From Streptomyces spinoverrucosus (GTDB taxonomy: Bacteria; Actinomycetota; Actinomycetes; Streptomycetales; Streptomycetaceae): 64,000 nucleotides of DNA. The notes under the pieces were generated by a model. It ran no database searches. It saw nothing but the letters and a program-made list of their open reading frames with translations, and was not told the DNA's origin. Both the position numbers and the translations under genes were made by a program. The stretch lies in the NCBI RefSeq assembly GCF_015712165.1, contig NZ_JADPZX010000001.1, positions 3,985,001 to 4,049,000 of the forward strand, written 5' to 3'. Below are positions 1 to 8,851 of the stretch, in pieces. The stretch's first letter is position 1, and each line of letters begins with the position of its first letter.

Positions 1-844
1 TTGCCTGCGGACCATCGCCAACCCGAAGCGGACCGGCGCCCATCGCGCGGTCGACGTGGTGCAACTGAGCGCGGACGGAACGCGCGTCATGGCGTCCGGC
101 CGAGACGGTTCGGCGCACGCCTGGTCCGTCGACACGGGACAACTGCTGTACTCCGTGGACGGGGAGCGCCTGATCGCGGTCGACACCAGTGATCCCCTGA
201 TGCGCATGATCGGACCGATGAGCCGGGGGGCGAGATCGGCCCGGTTCAGTGCCGATGGACGGCGCGCACTGATCGGCGGTGCCGACCGATCGTTTCGGCT
301 CTGGGACCTGGAACGCGGAACCTGCCTGCGGACGCTGACCGGGCACCGGGGCCCCGTGCAATCCGCGTGGATCGGCAGCGACGGACGACTGGCCGCCACC
401 GCGGGAGCGGACGCGGCCGTACGGCTGTGGGACCTCTTCACCGGTCATTGCACGCGCGTCCTCCTCGGACACACCCATTGGACGATGGCGACGGCACTGA
501 GCGGCGACGGTCGTCTCGCCGTGTCCGCCGGCGGCTACGAGGACCGGACCATCCGGGTCTGGGACGTCGCCACCGGCGACTGCGTCGCCGTACTCGACGA
601 ACACCTCGGCAACGCGAAGGGGATCCGCTTCACCCCGGACGGACGCTACGTGGTCTCCGGCGCCGAGGACACGACACTGCGGATCTGGGACATCGCATCG
701 GGCCGATGCGTACGCGCGGTCGAGGCGCACCCCGGTGGCGTCGAGTCCGTCGCGCTGACGGGCGACGGACACTTCGTCGTGTCCGGGGGAAGCGACGGCG
801 TCGTCCGGCTGTGGGCACTCGACTGGGAGCTGGACGTGGGGTGA
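1..844 (+). CDS. WD40-repeat protein, C-terminal part (5' end outside window)
   Basis: The reading frame is open from base 2 to the stop at 842-844, so the gene starts before the window. At least six WD40 blades can be read, each with the pattern G-DG-x-G-x-D-x-RLWD (for example SFRLWDLERG, AVRLWDLFTG, TIRVWDVATG, TLRIWDIASG) followed by C-x-R-x-L-x-GH. The family folds into a beta-propeller that holds partner proteins. In Streptomyces such propellers are often fused to kinase or NTPase domains, but any such domain would lie to the left and is not visible. The ATG/GTG codons inside the frame are not the true start. Confidence 0.85.
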   Translation, partial: CLRTIANPKRTGAHRAVDVVQLSADGTRVMASGRDGSAHAWSVDTGQLLYSVDGERLIAVDTSDPLMRMIGPMSRGARSARFSADGRRALIGGADRSFRLWDLERGTCLRTLTGHRGPVQSAWIGSDGRLAATAGADAAVRLWDLFTGHCTRVLLGHTHWTMATALSGDGRLAVSAGGYEDRTIRVWDVATGDCVAVLDEHLGNAKGIRFTPDGRYVVSGAEDTTLRIWDIASGRCVRAVEAHPGGVESVALTGDGHFVVSGGSDGVVRLWALDWELDVG

Positions 845-856
845 GGCGGGATCGGC

Positions 857-2392
857 TCACCGGCTTCGGCGACGCTCGTGAAACCGCTGCTCGAATCCGG
901 CCTCGTAGCGGGAGGGTGCCTCGGCCGACGACGACCGTTCCAGCACGCCGTCATCGGCCACGTAGAAGATCGCCCGCCAGATCCTCGTCTCTCCCCGGGG
1001 CACGGGAACGTAGACCATCCAGCCGACGCCGAGCCGCGACGCCGTGAGATCACGGACCGAATAGTCCGGGCCCTCCAGACCGTTGGCGAGCATGTACTCG
1101 CGCACGATGGCGATCGCCCGGTCTTCGGGGATCGGCGGCAAATCCGTGCGTCTCACCACGTCGGCCATCCACAGTTGCTGGAACGCACCGTCGATGTCGG
1201 CGTCCCCGCCACCGAACAGGTGGACCACCATGTCGCGGGTGACCGCTCCTGCCTCGGCCGCGGCCACCAGCCGCGCCGCCGCCCTCCGCACGGCCGGCTC
1301 CCCGCCCCGCCCGGTCAGACGCGCGACGGTGTCGCTCACGGTGGCCGCCGTCCGGATGCCCGGCAGGGCCACGGCGACGTCCTCGGGCTCCTGCGACTCG
1401 CCACGGCACCAGCGTTGCCCCTCGTACCAGTAACAGAAGGACATCAGGCCGTTCGATCCGCGTGCGTCGAGGACGTCGTCCGTCACCCAGTCCGGCGCTC
1501 CGGCGAACAGGTCGGGGAACGGCGCGTCCCCCCGGTATGCGGCAGCCAGTTCGGGCGCATCCCGCACGCCCCCCGACAGCACCGCGCGCTCCCCGGGGAG
1601 CAGCCGGAGTGTCGAACCTCCTCGGGAGGAGTTCTCGAACCAGGCGTGCGAGGGCCGCACTCGGGGACCCCTCAGGGATCCCGCCGCGACGAACGCGGCC
1701 GACAGCGTCGCCCACCACGCCCACACCACCGGGAGTTCGGGCATCGCGTCGCCCAGCGCCACCCCCCGTACCTCGGCCTCCGCGTCGGCCCGTGCCCGTG
1801 CCGCGGCCACCCGCGGGCTGCGCGACTGCCGGTCCTCATGGCCTACGTAGGCCGCGAGCCAGGTAGGCAGCTTCTCGTGCGGAAACCCGAAGCGTGCCAG
1901 GTCGGCGCGGTACGCGTCCGGCGGAAGCAGGTACTCGTCCGGGAACGGCGCTTCGCCGTGGTCGTAGTCGACTTCGGGGACGCCGTCGGCCGTCAACCGG
2001 ATCTCCAAGCGCCACCACGGTCCGGTGGGCATCAGCGCGGCCAGTTCCCGGTGTGCGCGTACCAGGTCCATCACCGAGGCACTGGGCCCGATGTCCAGTG
2101 ACCGGGCGTCGATGTCGTAGACCAGGCGTGCTCTTTCGGTCTGTCCGGTCAGCGCGAACACAGCGTCGAGCCGCAGCCAGCCCTTCGGCGCGTCGACGGC
2201 GAGTTCATGGACGATGCGATCCTCGAGCGCGTGCACCCGCGCCTGCGTTTCCGGATCCGGCGCCGGATCCATCAGCAGGGCCAGGTCGACGTTCGACGCG
2301 TGCTGCTGAGCGAGCCCTTGGAACACTTCGCGCAGCACGACCGCGAACGTGTCGTCCGTTCCCGCGCCACGCGGGCCTCCTTCGGGTGTCAC
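857..2392 (-). CDS. Hypothetical protein (511 aa), coupled to the DUF6236 gene
   Basis: I do not recognise the family. The frame stays open upstream to 2641, but a GTG at 2392 overlaps the stop of the upstream gene (GTGA at 2389-2392), so I take that as the start. The protein looks cytosolic with no membrane segment. It contains a W/Y-rich middle region, and its last ~90 residues (VRDLTASRLGVGWMVYVPVP onward) resemble a small alpha+beta domain of the type seen in immunity or NTF2-like proteins, but that is only a visual impression. Tight coupling suggests it works with its upstream neighbour. Confidence 0.7.
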   Translation of the reverse strand: MTPEGGPRGAGTDDTFAVVLREVFQGLAQQHASNVDLALLMDPAPDPETQARVHALEDRIVHELAVDAPKGWLRLDAVFALTGQTERARLVYDIDARSLDIGPSASVMDLVRAHRELAALMPTGPWWRLEIRLTADGVPEVDYDHGEAPFPDEYLLPPDAYRADLARFGFPHEKLPTWLAAYVGHEDRQSRSPRVAAARARADAEAEVRGVALGDAMPELPVVWAWWATLSAAFVAAGSLRGPRVRPSHAWFENSSRGGSTLRLLPGERAVLSGGVRDAPELAAAYRGDAPFPDLFAGAPDWVTDDVLDARGSNGLMSFCYWYEGQRWCRGESQEPEDVAVALPGIRTAATVSDTVARLTGRGGEPAVRRAAARLVAAAEAGAVTRDMVVHLFGGGDADIDGAFQQLWMADVVRRTDLPPIPEDRAIAIVREYMLANGLEGPDYSVRDLTASRLGVGWMVYVPVPRGETRIWRAIFYVADDGVLERSSSAEAPSRYEAGFEQRFHERRRSR

Positions 2393-3609
2393 GCCGGCCA
2401 GACCCTTCGCAGCCGGTCGATCAGGGTGGGGGGACTGATTTCCTGCTCGAGCTGGAACAGGTAGCTGACGGGCGACTCCTCGAGAGCCGCCCGGCGCTGT
2501 CGGCGCCACTGGACGGGCGCGCTGACCACGCAGGCGGCCACCGCGGCGGGCACAGTGAACGCCGCGGGTACCCCGGCCGTCTGGGCCGCCAGCGCGGCCA
2601 GCGGCGGCAACGCCACCGACTTGACGTTGGCCAGGGCCCAAACCGACTCAAGGCCCACACTCCGCAGCCGCTCCCGCAACTCGCCCAGCTGCGCGGACAC
2701 GGTCCGCTGGACTTCGCTGTGCAGGTACTCCTGAAAGACGGCCAGGTCGCGTACGTGCTCCAGTGCGGCAAAGCTTTGCACCTGCTCGGTGACGTACGTC
2801 CGGAAGGCGTCCAACTCGGCGCCGAACTTCGACCGGACCTCGATGATCTTCTCGACCGGTACGGCGTCCAGGTTCGCCGGCACCACGGTCGCGAATGCCA
2901 GGAACACGAACGCGTCCACCAGGTCCGGACCGGGCTGGGACCGGTCGTCATGAGGCGCGGGAGGGTCGACCAGCAGGCGCACCAGGCGGTCGAGGGTCCA
3001 ACCGGACAACGCGGTGTGGGACAGCTCCTGATCGGTGACCGGCTGCAGCTGGTTGTCGAGGGCGACGCGTTCGGTCAACGCGCAGGTGTAGACGGACGCG
3101 AGTTCCGGATGCATCCCCACCCAGGTCCCGCCTCTGCCCGGCCCGGTGATCGCAAGCCCGGCCTCCACAGAGGCGGCCACGACCTCGGGTCCGATCTTGC
3201 TGGCGTGCACGAATCCGAACCGGGGATTGAGCCACGTCACCGCGTCGCGCGCCGCCGGATCGTCGGTCCTCCCCGTCGAACGCAGGTCTCCGGCGTACCC
3301 GAATCCGGCCTCGTCGGCGGGAATGCCCCAGGTGTCGATCCGGTGGACCCCGAAGCGATCACGCAGCGCCTGGGCGTGATCGTTGATCAACGTCAGGAAC
3401 GGCTGCCCCACCTCGGCCCATGCCCACTTCGGCGGCTCGATGTCCACCAGCCACCGCTCCTCGTGCAACCGCGTGGACACCACGGAATCCAGGAGGGGGT
3501 AGTCCGGCGGGCAAAGCCTGCCCATCTTGGGCCAGTACAGCGCGGCGTACTTCAGCCAGGTGTCATCCCGCACATGAATGTGCGGGTAATACAACGCTAT
3601 CGGGTTCAC
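2389..3609 (-). CDS. DUF6236 family protein
   Basis: The protein begins with the family-like block NPIALYYPHIHVRDDTWLK, followed by ALYWPKMGRL. This matches uncharacterised DUF6236 proteins of actinomycetes. I chose the GTG at 3609 because the conserved block starts two codons later and GGGGG precedes it; an ATG at 3642 in the same frame would add eleven non-conserved residues. A hydrophobic stretch near residues 335-380 (VALPPLAALAAQTAGV...) could be membrane-associated. The function is unknown. It overlaps the next gene by 4 bp, so the two form a two-gene operon. Confidence 0.7.
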   Translation of the reverse strand: MNPIALYYPHIHVRDDTWLKYAALYWPKMGRLCPPDYPLLDSVVSTRLHEERWLVDIEPPKWAWAEVGQPFLTLINDHAQALRDRFGVHRIDTWGIPADEAGFGYAGDLRSTGRTDDPAARDAVTWLNPRFGFVHASKIGPEVVAASVEAGLAITGPGRGGTWVGMHPELASVYTCALTERVALDNQLQPVTDQELSHTALSGWTLDRLVRLLVDPPAPHDDRSQPGPDLVDAFVFLAFATVVPANLDAVPVEKIIEVRSKFGAELDAFRTYVTEQVQSFAALEHVRDLAVFQEYLHSEVQRTVSAQLGELRERLRSVGLESVWALANVKSVALPPLAALAAQTAGVPAAFTVPAAVAACVVSAPVQWRRQRRAALEESPVSYLFQLEQEISPPTLIDRLRRVWPA

Positions 3610-3775
3610 CAGGCCCCCAACGTCGGCGCCCCATCGGCACATCGGCCCATCGGATCTGCCTGGAGTTTACCCAGGGCTCATGCGTCAGCCAGTCGATGCC
3701 GGCGGTGTGGTCGGTGCCCGCGGGGACCGTGACCTCCGGGTCACCGTTGTTGAAGGTGTGCGTGAGATTGGCTGA
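3610..3775 (-). pseudogene. Possible short coding remnant
   Basis: One minus-strand frame reads NLTHTFNNGDPEVTVPAGTD and then HTAGIDWLTHEPWVNS without a stop and with protein-like composition. There is no start codon, no ribosome site and no matching upstream part. It could be the tail of a lost secreted or carbohydrate-active gene, or it could be chance. It fills most of the space between the response-regulator stop and the DUF6236 gene. Confidence 0.22.
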
Positions 3776-3846
3776 GGGGGATCGGCAGGTCCGGCGTCAC
3801 GGTTCCGGGGCCCTCGACCGGACGTCGTAGTGAAGATCGGCGGGCG

Positions 3847-4536
3847 TTACGCGAGTTCGTCCCCCTCCAGACGGTAGCCCTGTCCGCGCACCGTGGTGAT
3901 TCTGGACGCCCCCACCTTGCGGCGGAGGTATCGGACGTACACATCGACGACGTTGGAGCCTTCCGACGCCTCGTACCCCCAGACGTCGGAGAGCAGGTCC
4001 TCCCGGCTGAGCACCTCGCCGGCGTTGCGCATGAGGTGTTGCAGCAGGGCTGCCTCTCGGGCGCTGAGCGGGATGATCCGGCCGTCGACGTACGCCTGGC
4101 GGGTTCGGGTCTCCAGGGCGATTCCGGCGCGGCGCAGGACGGAGCTGTCGCTCTCGCGCAGCCGCAGGCGCAGGCGGACCCTGGCGAGGAGTTCCTCGAA
4201 GCTGAAGGGTTTGGTCATGTAGTCGTCGGCTCCGCCCTCCAGGCCGTGCACCGTGTCGGCGACGGTGTCCCGGGCGGTGAGGATGATGACCGGGAGGGCA
4301 CTGTGCGCCGTGCGCAGGCGGGCGATGACGGTGAAGCCGTTCTCGCCGGGCAGGCCGATGTCCAGGACCATCAGGTCGAAGGTGCCCGACATGGCCGCGC
4401 GCCGGGCTGCCTCGCCGTCGGTGACGACGGTGGTGCGAAAACCCTGAGCGGTGAAGCGTTCCGAGAGGTAGGAGGCTATGTGGGTCTCGTCCTCGGCGAT
4501 GAGGAGGTGGTGGCGGGGCCGTCCGGTATGGCTCAT
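3847..4536 (-). CDS. OmpR/PhoB-family response regulator
   Basis: A 229-aa two-domain regulator. The receiver domain (about 10-125) has the acidic pair E15/D16, the phospho-acceptor Asp in VLDIGLPGENG (about D59) and the lysine in YMTKPF. The winged-helix domain (about 135-225) ends in the typical VDVYVRYLRRKV...VRGQGYRL block. The ATG at 4536 overlaps the kinase stop (ATGA), so it is translated with the kinase upstream. It should bind DNA when phosphorylated by that kinase. Targets cannot be read from the sequence; the operon's exported protein is a likely one. Confidence 0.93.
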   Translation of the reverse strand: MSHTGRPRHHLLIAEDETHIASYLSERFTAQGFRTTVVTDGEAARRAAMSGTFDLMVLDIGLPGENGFTVIARLRTAHSALPVIILTARDTVADTVHGLEGGADDYMTKPFSFEELLARVRLRLRLRESDSSVLRRAGIALETRTRQAYVDGRIIPLSAREAALLQHLMRNAGEVLSREDLLSDVWGYEASEGSNVVDVYVRYLRRKVGASRITTVRGQGYRLEGDELA

Positions 4537-6044
4537 GGTTCGTGGGTGCCGCCGTTCAGGGCGTGGGTGACGTAGGGGATGCCCAGGGTGAAGGTCGCTC
4601 CGCGGCCCGGAGCGCTGTCCACCTGGACCTCGCCGTGGTGCGCCTCGGCTATGGCCTTGACGATGGCGAGTCCGAGCCCGGCCCCGGTTCTGCCCCGGCT
4701 CTCCTGCGCCCTCGTGAACCGCTCGAAGATGCGTTGCTGGTCGCCCTGCCGGATGCCGGGGCCGCTGTCCTTGACCCACAGTTCGACCCGGTCGGCTCCG
4801 GCCCGGCCGCCGATCCAGATACGGCCGTGCTGCTCGGTGTGCTGAGCGGCGTTCTGGGCGAGTTGGATCATGGCCTGGGTGAGGAGCTGGCGGTCGGCGT
4901 GGAGGGTGTCGCGGTTCGGGTTCTCCGCGAAGTCGAGGAGCCAGCGGCGTTCGGCCAGCGCGGCGGCCTTGACGTACACCTCTTCGATCAGTTCGGAGAG
5001 GCTGAGGTCCTCGGGGCGCAGGGCGTCCGGGCGGCGGGCCTTGGCCAGCATGAGGAGTTCCTCCGCCATGCGGTGCATGCGGTGCAGTTCGTCGGTGACC
5101 ACCGCCACCGTCCGGGCGCGGTCCGCCGCGTCGTCGGGGAGTGTCTCCAGTCGGCTGAGCACGATGGTGATGGGGGTGCGCAGTTCGTGGCCCACGTCGT
5201 TCATGAACTGCCGTTTCGTGGTGAACGCGTCGTCCAGGCGGTCGAGCATGTCGTTGAAGGTGCCTGCCAGTTGGCCGATCTCGTCCCGGTCCTGGACGGG
5301 GATACGGCGGGTGATGTCCGACTCGTGGATCGACCGGGCGGTGTCCCGCAGGAGCCGCAACGGCGCGACGATACGGCTGGCGAAGATCCAGCCGACGCAG
5401 GCGGACAGCAGCATCGCGCCGAGACCGAGAGAGATCTGGATGCGGATCGACTCGCGGATGTGGTCGCGTTCCTGATGGGTGAAGACGGCGATGACGAGCA
5501 CGCCTCGCGCCGGGTCGCCCACCACGGTGACGGGCACGGCCACGAACCGCACGGAGCCCGCAGCGCTCGTCGCGTCCCCGTAGGAGGGTGAGCGGACCGT
5601 GGCGGCCCTGGCCATGAGCGCGCGGTCGGTGTCCAGGCGAGCCAGTGGCTTCTCGGCGGAGCGGCGGTACGGCTCTGAGTCGACCAGGGTGATCAGGGTC
5701 TGGCCGTGCTCCGGTATGTAGCCCTCCAGGTAGGAGACGAAGAGTGCGCGGATGCCGCCGTTAGCCGACCCCGCACCGCCCGACGTCGCGGTCGCGGTCG
5801 CGGTCGCGAAGGAACGGAACGCCTCGACGTCGTGGGCGAGTTCGCGGTCGACGCGTTCGTTCAGGCGAGCCGTGAGGATGAACGATTCCGCGCCGGTGAG
5901 GCTCGCCAGCGTCAGCCCCACGAGCACCAGCATCCGCCCCAGCAGACGCACTCGGATCGACCGGAGCGGGTGGCGCCCGGCCGTGCCGACGGGCCGCTTC
6001 GGCGGTTCGGGCTCAGCCGTCCTCACCGGAGTCGTCCCCGTCAT
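4533..6044 (-). CDS. HAMP-domain sensor histidine kinase
   Basis: About 503 aa: an N-terminal transmembrane helix (VRLLGRMLVLVGLTLASLTG), an extracytoplasmic sensing loop of roughly 150 residues, a second helix (IQISLGLGAMLLSACVGWIF), HAMP, a HisKA domain with the phospho-acceptor in VGHELRTPIT (about H286), and HATPase_c with NAAQHT, DSGPGI and TGAGLGLAIV boxes. The ATG at 6044 has CGGAG just upstream and overlaps the end of the exported-protein gene by 32 bp. It makes a cognate pair with the regulator that follows. The signal is unknown; the sensing loop is Ala/Thr-rich and not a named domain. Confidence 0.92.
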   Translation of the reverse strand: MTGTTPVRTAEPEPPKRPVGTAGRHPLRSIRVRLLGRMLVLVGLTLASLTGAESFILTARLNERVDRELAHDVEAFRSFATATATATSGGAGSANGGIRALFVSYLEGYIPEHGQTLITLVDSEPYRRSAEKPLARLDTDRALMARAATVRSPSYGDATSAAGSVRFVAVPVTVVGDPARGVLVIAVFTHQERDHIRESIRIQISLGLGAMLLSACVGWIFASRIVAPLRLLRDTARSIHESDITRRIPVQDRDEIGQLAGTFNDMLDRLDDAFTTKRQFMNDVGHELRTPITIVLSRLETLPDDAADRARTVAVVTDELHRMHRMAEELLMLAKARRPDALRPEDLSLSELIEEVYVKAAALAERRWLLDFAENPNRDTLHADRQLLTQAMIQLAQNAAQHTEQHGRIWIGGRAGADRVELWVKDSGPGIRQGDQQRIFERFTRAQESRGRTGAGLGLAIVKAIAEAHHGEVQVDSAPGRGATFTLGIPYVTHALNGGTHEP

Positions 6045-6480
6045 CGTCTCCGTCGTCGGACTCGGACGGACTCGGGGTGGCCGAGGTGGCCGGAGCCGAC
6101 GCCGTCGTATCGTCATCGGCCGACCTCCCTGCGGGCACAGGGGGCTTCGGCGCCACGGGCTGCGCCGTACGGGTCCGGTCGGGGTCCGTGTCCTCAGGCT
6201 GCTCCGCCTCGGTGGTGGCGGGGGCGACGGTGTCCTCGTCGCCGTACTCGTCGGGGGTCCATGTCGTCGCGCCGGGTGACGGCGACCGGGTTCGGGTCCC
6301 TTCCGACGCCCGGCTCTCCGGGGCCGGTACGGAACTACTCGTGGCACCGGGGCCGGTGCGGCCGACGACGACGGGCTCACCGAGATCCGGAGGCGGTGCC
6401 TGCTGGGCACCGGCGACGGGGATTCCGACGAGCAGAAGCGCGCCGACCGCGAGAGCGGCGAGACGCTGGCTGCGGGTCAC
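6013..6480 (-). CDS. Exported acidic Pro/Thr-rich protein of the kinase operon
   Basis: From the GTG at 6480 the product is 155 aa, with a clear signal peptide (RLAALAVGALLLVGIPVAGA) and a likely cleavage after AGA. The rest is low-complexity Pro/Thr/Ser/Glu sequence ending in a run of Asp/Gly/Glu. GGAGG sits ten bases before this GTG. An upstream ATG at 6522 would add 14 residues and is the alternative. No lipobox cysteine is present. It overlaps the kinase gene, so it may be a periplasmic or wall-associated accessory of the sensor; the acidic tail could bind cations. No family is recognised. Confidence 0.7.
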   Translation of the reverse strand: MTRSQRLAALAVGALLLVGIPVAGAQQAPPPDLGEPVVVGRTGPGATSSSVPAPESRASEGTRTRSPSPGATTWTPDEYGDEDTVAPATTEAEQPEDTDPDRTRTAQPVAPKPPVPAGRSADDDTTASAPATSATPSPSESDDGDDDGDDSGEDG

Positions 6481-6622
6481 GGGGGTACGACCTCCTCGGG
6501 GTGCTGGGGCGGGGTGCGTCATCGGACCCAGCCCGAAGAGGTACCAGCGAGGTCCGGCAGCGGCCTGCTGGACGCATTGCCTGCTCTTGAACTTTGTGTG
6601 TGGGCGATGCGCGGACTGTGTG

Positions 6623-6677
6623 CGGGGGCGGCACCCCGCACGGACGCTGTTGATGTCCGTACGGGGTGCCGCCCCCG
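6623..6677 (-). terminator. Long hairpin after the SulP gene
   Basis: Two 23-base arms (6623-6645 and 6655-6677) pair with a single mismatch around a 9-base loop. It lies just beyond the SulP stop and before the two-component operon. There is no clear U-tract, as is common in Streptomyces terminators. Confidence 0.75.
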
Positions 6678-6685
6678 CGTTCCGT

Positions 6686-8140
6686 TCAGACGGCAGTGAT
6701 GACCTTGGCCGACGCGGAGTCGGCCACTCCGTGCCGGTCGGCCCAGTTCTCCAGGGCGGTACGGCAGGCATGGTCGAGGTGGTGCACCCGGGTGAGGTTC
6801 AGCTCGACGGTGCGGTCCTGCGGGATGGCCTCCAGGGCGTCGAGGATCTTCGGCAGCCGCAGGAAGGTCGCGTTGCCGCTCAGGTGGGCCTGCACGGGAC
6901 CCGCCCCCTTGTCGACGATCTCCAGCTTGACGTGGGACGCCTCCCAGGCCGTCTTGACCACGGCGAGCGCGAGACCGATCAGAACGCCCTCGAACATGCT
7001 GATCGCGACGATCGACACCGCGGTGACGACGAGGATCACGGCCTCGCCGCGGTGGCCACGCCACAGGATGGCGAGCCCCTTCACCGGGATCAGCTTGAAG
7101 CCGGAGTACACCAGGACGGCCGCGAGTGCCGGGATGGGGATGACGCCCAGCGCGGCCGGGAGCAGGGCGGCGAACAGCAGCAGCCAGGCTCCGTGCATGA
7201 CCCGGGACGCCTTGGTCCGCGCCCCCGCCTGGACGTTGGCCGCGCTGCGCACGATCACCGCGGTCATCGGCAGCGCGCCGAGCAGGCCGCAGACCGTGTT
7301 GCCGACGCCCTGGGCCATCAGCTCCTTGTCGTAGTGGGTGCGCGGACCGTCGTGCAGCCGGTCCACAGCGGCCGCGCTGAACAGGCTTTCCGCCGAGGCG
7401 ATGAGCGTGAACGCCAGGACTGTGCTCAGCACCCCGACATCCACCAGATCGGCGAAGGCGGAGGGCGCGGGCGGCTGGATCACCGACACCAGCCCCTCGA
7501 CCGTCACCTTGGTCACGGGCAGGCTGAACGCCAGCGAGGCGACGGTCGCGAGCGCGACAGCCGCCAGCGGGCCCGGCACGACCCGTACCTTCTTCGGCAG
7601 CTTCGGCCACAGCACGAGTACGGCGATGGTGCCCACGCCCAGCAGCAGCGAGGTCACGGCCGGGGCGGAGCCCAGCGAGTCGGCGAACATGCCCGGCAGT
7701 CCGGCGATCTTGTCGATCCCGGAGGCCGGTGCCTTGCTCTGCGTCATCGCGTACAGCTGGCCGGCGATCAGCACCAGGCCGATTCCGGCGAGCATGCCCT
7801 CGACCACGGCGACGGAGATGGCCCGGAACCAGCGGCCCCAGCGCAGCGCGCCCATGCCGAGTTGCAGCAGCCCCGTGGCCAGCACGATCACGCCGAGCGC
7901 GCCGAGCCCGTGCGTGTGCACGGCCTCGAAGACCAGCACGGTCATTCCGGCGGCCGGGCCCGACACCTGAAGGCTGCTGCCCGGCAGCATGCCCGTGACG
8001 AGACCGCCGACGATACCGGTGACGATGCCGAGTTCGGCCGGCACACCCGAGGCGACAGCCACGCCCACGCACAGCGGCAGGGCGACCAGGAACACGACGA
8101 CGGAGGCAGCGAAGTCCTGCTTGAAGTAAGCGGTGTTCAT
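6686..8140 (-). CDS. SulP-family anion (probably bicarbonate) transporter with STAS tail
   Basis: A 484-aa SulP transporter. It starts with the first helices (FAASVVVFLVALPLCVGVAV), shows the family stretch SGPAAGMTVLVFEAV, and carries many further hydrophobic segments. The last ~90 residues form a short STAS domain. The ATG at 8140 lies 8 bp after the carbonic anhydrase stop. SulP proteins move sulfate or bicarbonate. Pairing with a beta-carbonic anhydrase in one operon is a known arrangement and points to bicarbonate, but the substrate is inferred from context only. Confidence 0.9.
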   Translation of the reverse strand: MNTAYFKQDFAASVVVFLVALPLCVGVAVASGVPAELGIVTGIVGGLVTGMLPGSSLQVSGPAAGMTVLVFEAVHTHGLGALGVIVLATGLLQLGMGALRWGRWFRAISVAVVEGMLAGIGLVLIAGQLYAMTQSKAPASGIDKIAGLPGMFADSLGSAPAVTSLLLGVGTIAVLVLWPKLPKKVRVVPGPLAAVALATVASLAFSLPVTKVTVEGLVSVIQPPAPSAFADLVDVGVLSTVLAFTLIASAESLFSAAAVDRLHDGPRTHYDKELMAQGVGNTVCGLLGALPMTAVIVRSAANVQAGARTKASRVMHGAWLLLFAALLPAALGVIPIPALAAVLVYSGFKLIPVKGLAILWRGHRGEAVILVVTAVSIVAISMFEGVLIGLALAVVKTAWEASHVKLEIVDKGAGPVQAHLSGNATFLRLPKILDALEAIPQDRTVELNLTRVHHLDHACRTALENWADRHGVADSASAKVITAV

Positions 8141-8148
8141 CGGATGCC

Positions 8149-8727
8149 TCACAGCGCCTGGAAGGAGTCGGATTCGTTCTGGTACGCCAGCACGGCGCCG
8201 GTGTGGACCTCGTAGAACCAGGCGTGGACCCGCAGCCGCTCGTCCCTCAGGCGCGTCTCGACGCACGGGTACGACATCAGCCGGACCACCTGCCCCAAGA
8301 CGTGGTGCTGGACCGCCTCGGCGACCAGTGGGTCGTCCGGTGCGCCGGACGGCAGTGCGGCGGCGTGACCGAGCCACTCGCGCACCGCCGGAACGGCCGA
8401 GAGATCGTCGCCGCGCACCAGCGCGCCGACCGCGCCGCAGTGCGAGTGCCCGCAGACCACGATGTCGGTGACACCGAGCACCTTGACGGCGTACTCGATC
8501 GTCGCGGCCTCGGAGGTGGGACCCACGTCGTACGGCGGGACGATGTTCCCCGCCGTACGCAGCTCGAAGAGCTCACCGGGGCGGGCACCGGTGATGAGTG
8601 AGGGGATGACACGGGAGTCGGAGCAGGTGATGAAGAGTGCGTACGGCGACTGCCCTGCGGCCAGTTCGCCCAGTTCGGCGCCCTGGGAGTGGGCGAAGGT
8701 GCGTGCGTGTGCGATGAGGGTTTGCAT
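8149..8727 (-). CDS. Beta-class carbonic anhydrase
   Basis: A 192-aa enzyme with all active-site marks: CSDSRV (Cys35 zinc ligand, Asp37-Arg39 dyad) and CGHSHCGAV (His94 and Cys97 zinc ligands). It interconverts CO2 and bicarbonate in the cytosol. It is first in a two-gene unit with the SulP transporter, suggesting coupled bicarbonate uptake and hydration control. The length is normal for the class. The start ATG at 8727 follows a GAGGAAACTGAC-type ribosome site. Confidence 0.95.
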   Translation of the reverse strand: MQTLIAHARTFAHSQGAELGELAAGQSPYALFITCSDSRVIPSLITGARPGELFELRTAGNIVPPYDVGPTSEAATIEYAVKVLGVTDIVVCGHSHCGAVGALVRGDDLSAVPAVREWLGHAAALPSGAPDDPLVAEAVQHHVLGQVVRLMSYPCVETRLRDERLRVHAWFYEVHTGAVLAYQNESDSFQAL

Positions 8728-8851
8728 GTCAGTTTCCTCGTGAGGAGAGGTGTCACTGGCAAGGGACCGGCAATGGCTCGCCGTTGAGCCACCGCCGTCG
8801 AACTGGTGGAACCGTGGGGGGCGGAATCAAGGGGAAGTGGAACCGGCGGAA

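Noticed and set aside
2393..2641. N-terminal extension of the 857-2392 gene
   Set aside because: Overlaps the DUF6236 coding region and has shadow-type composition; GTG at 2392 in a GTGA overlap is the better start.
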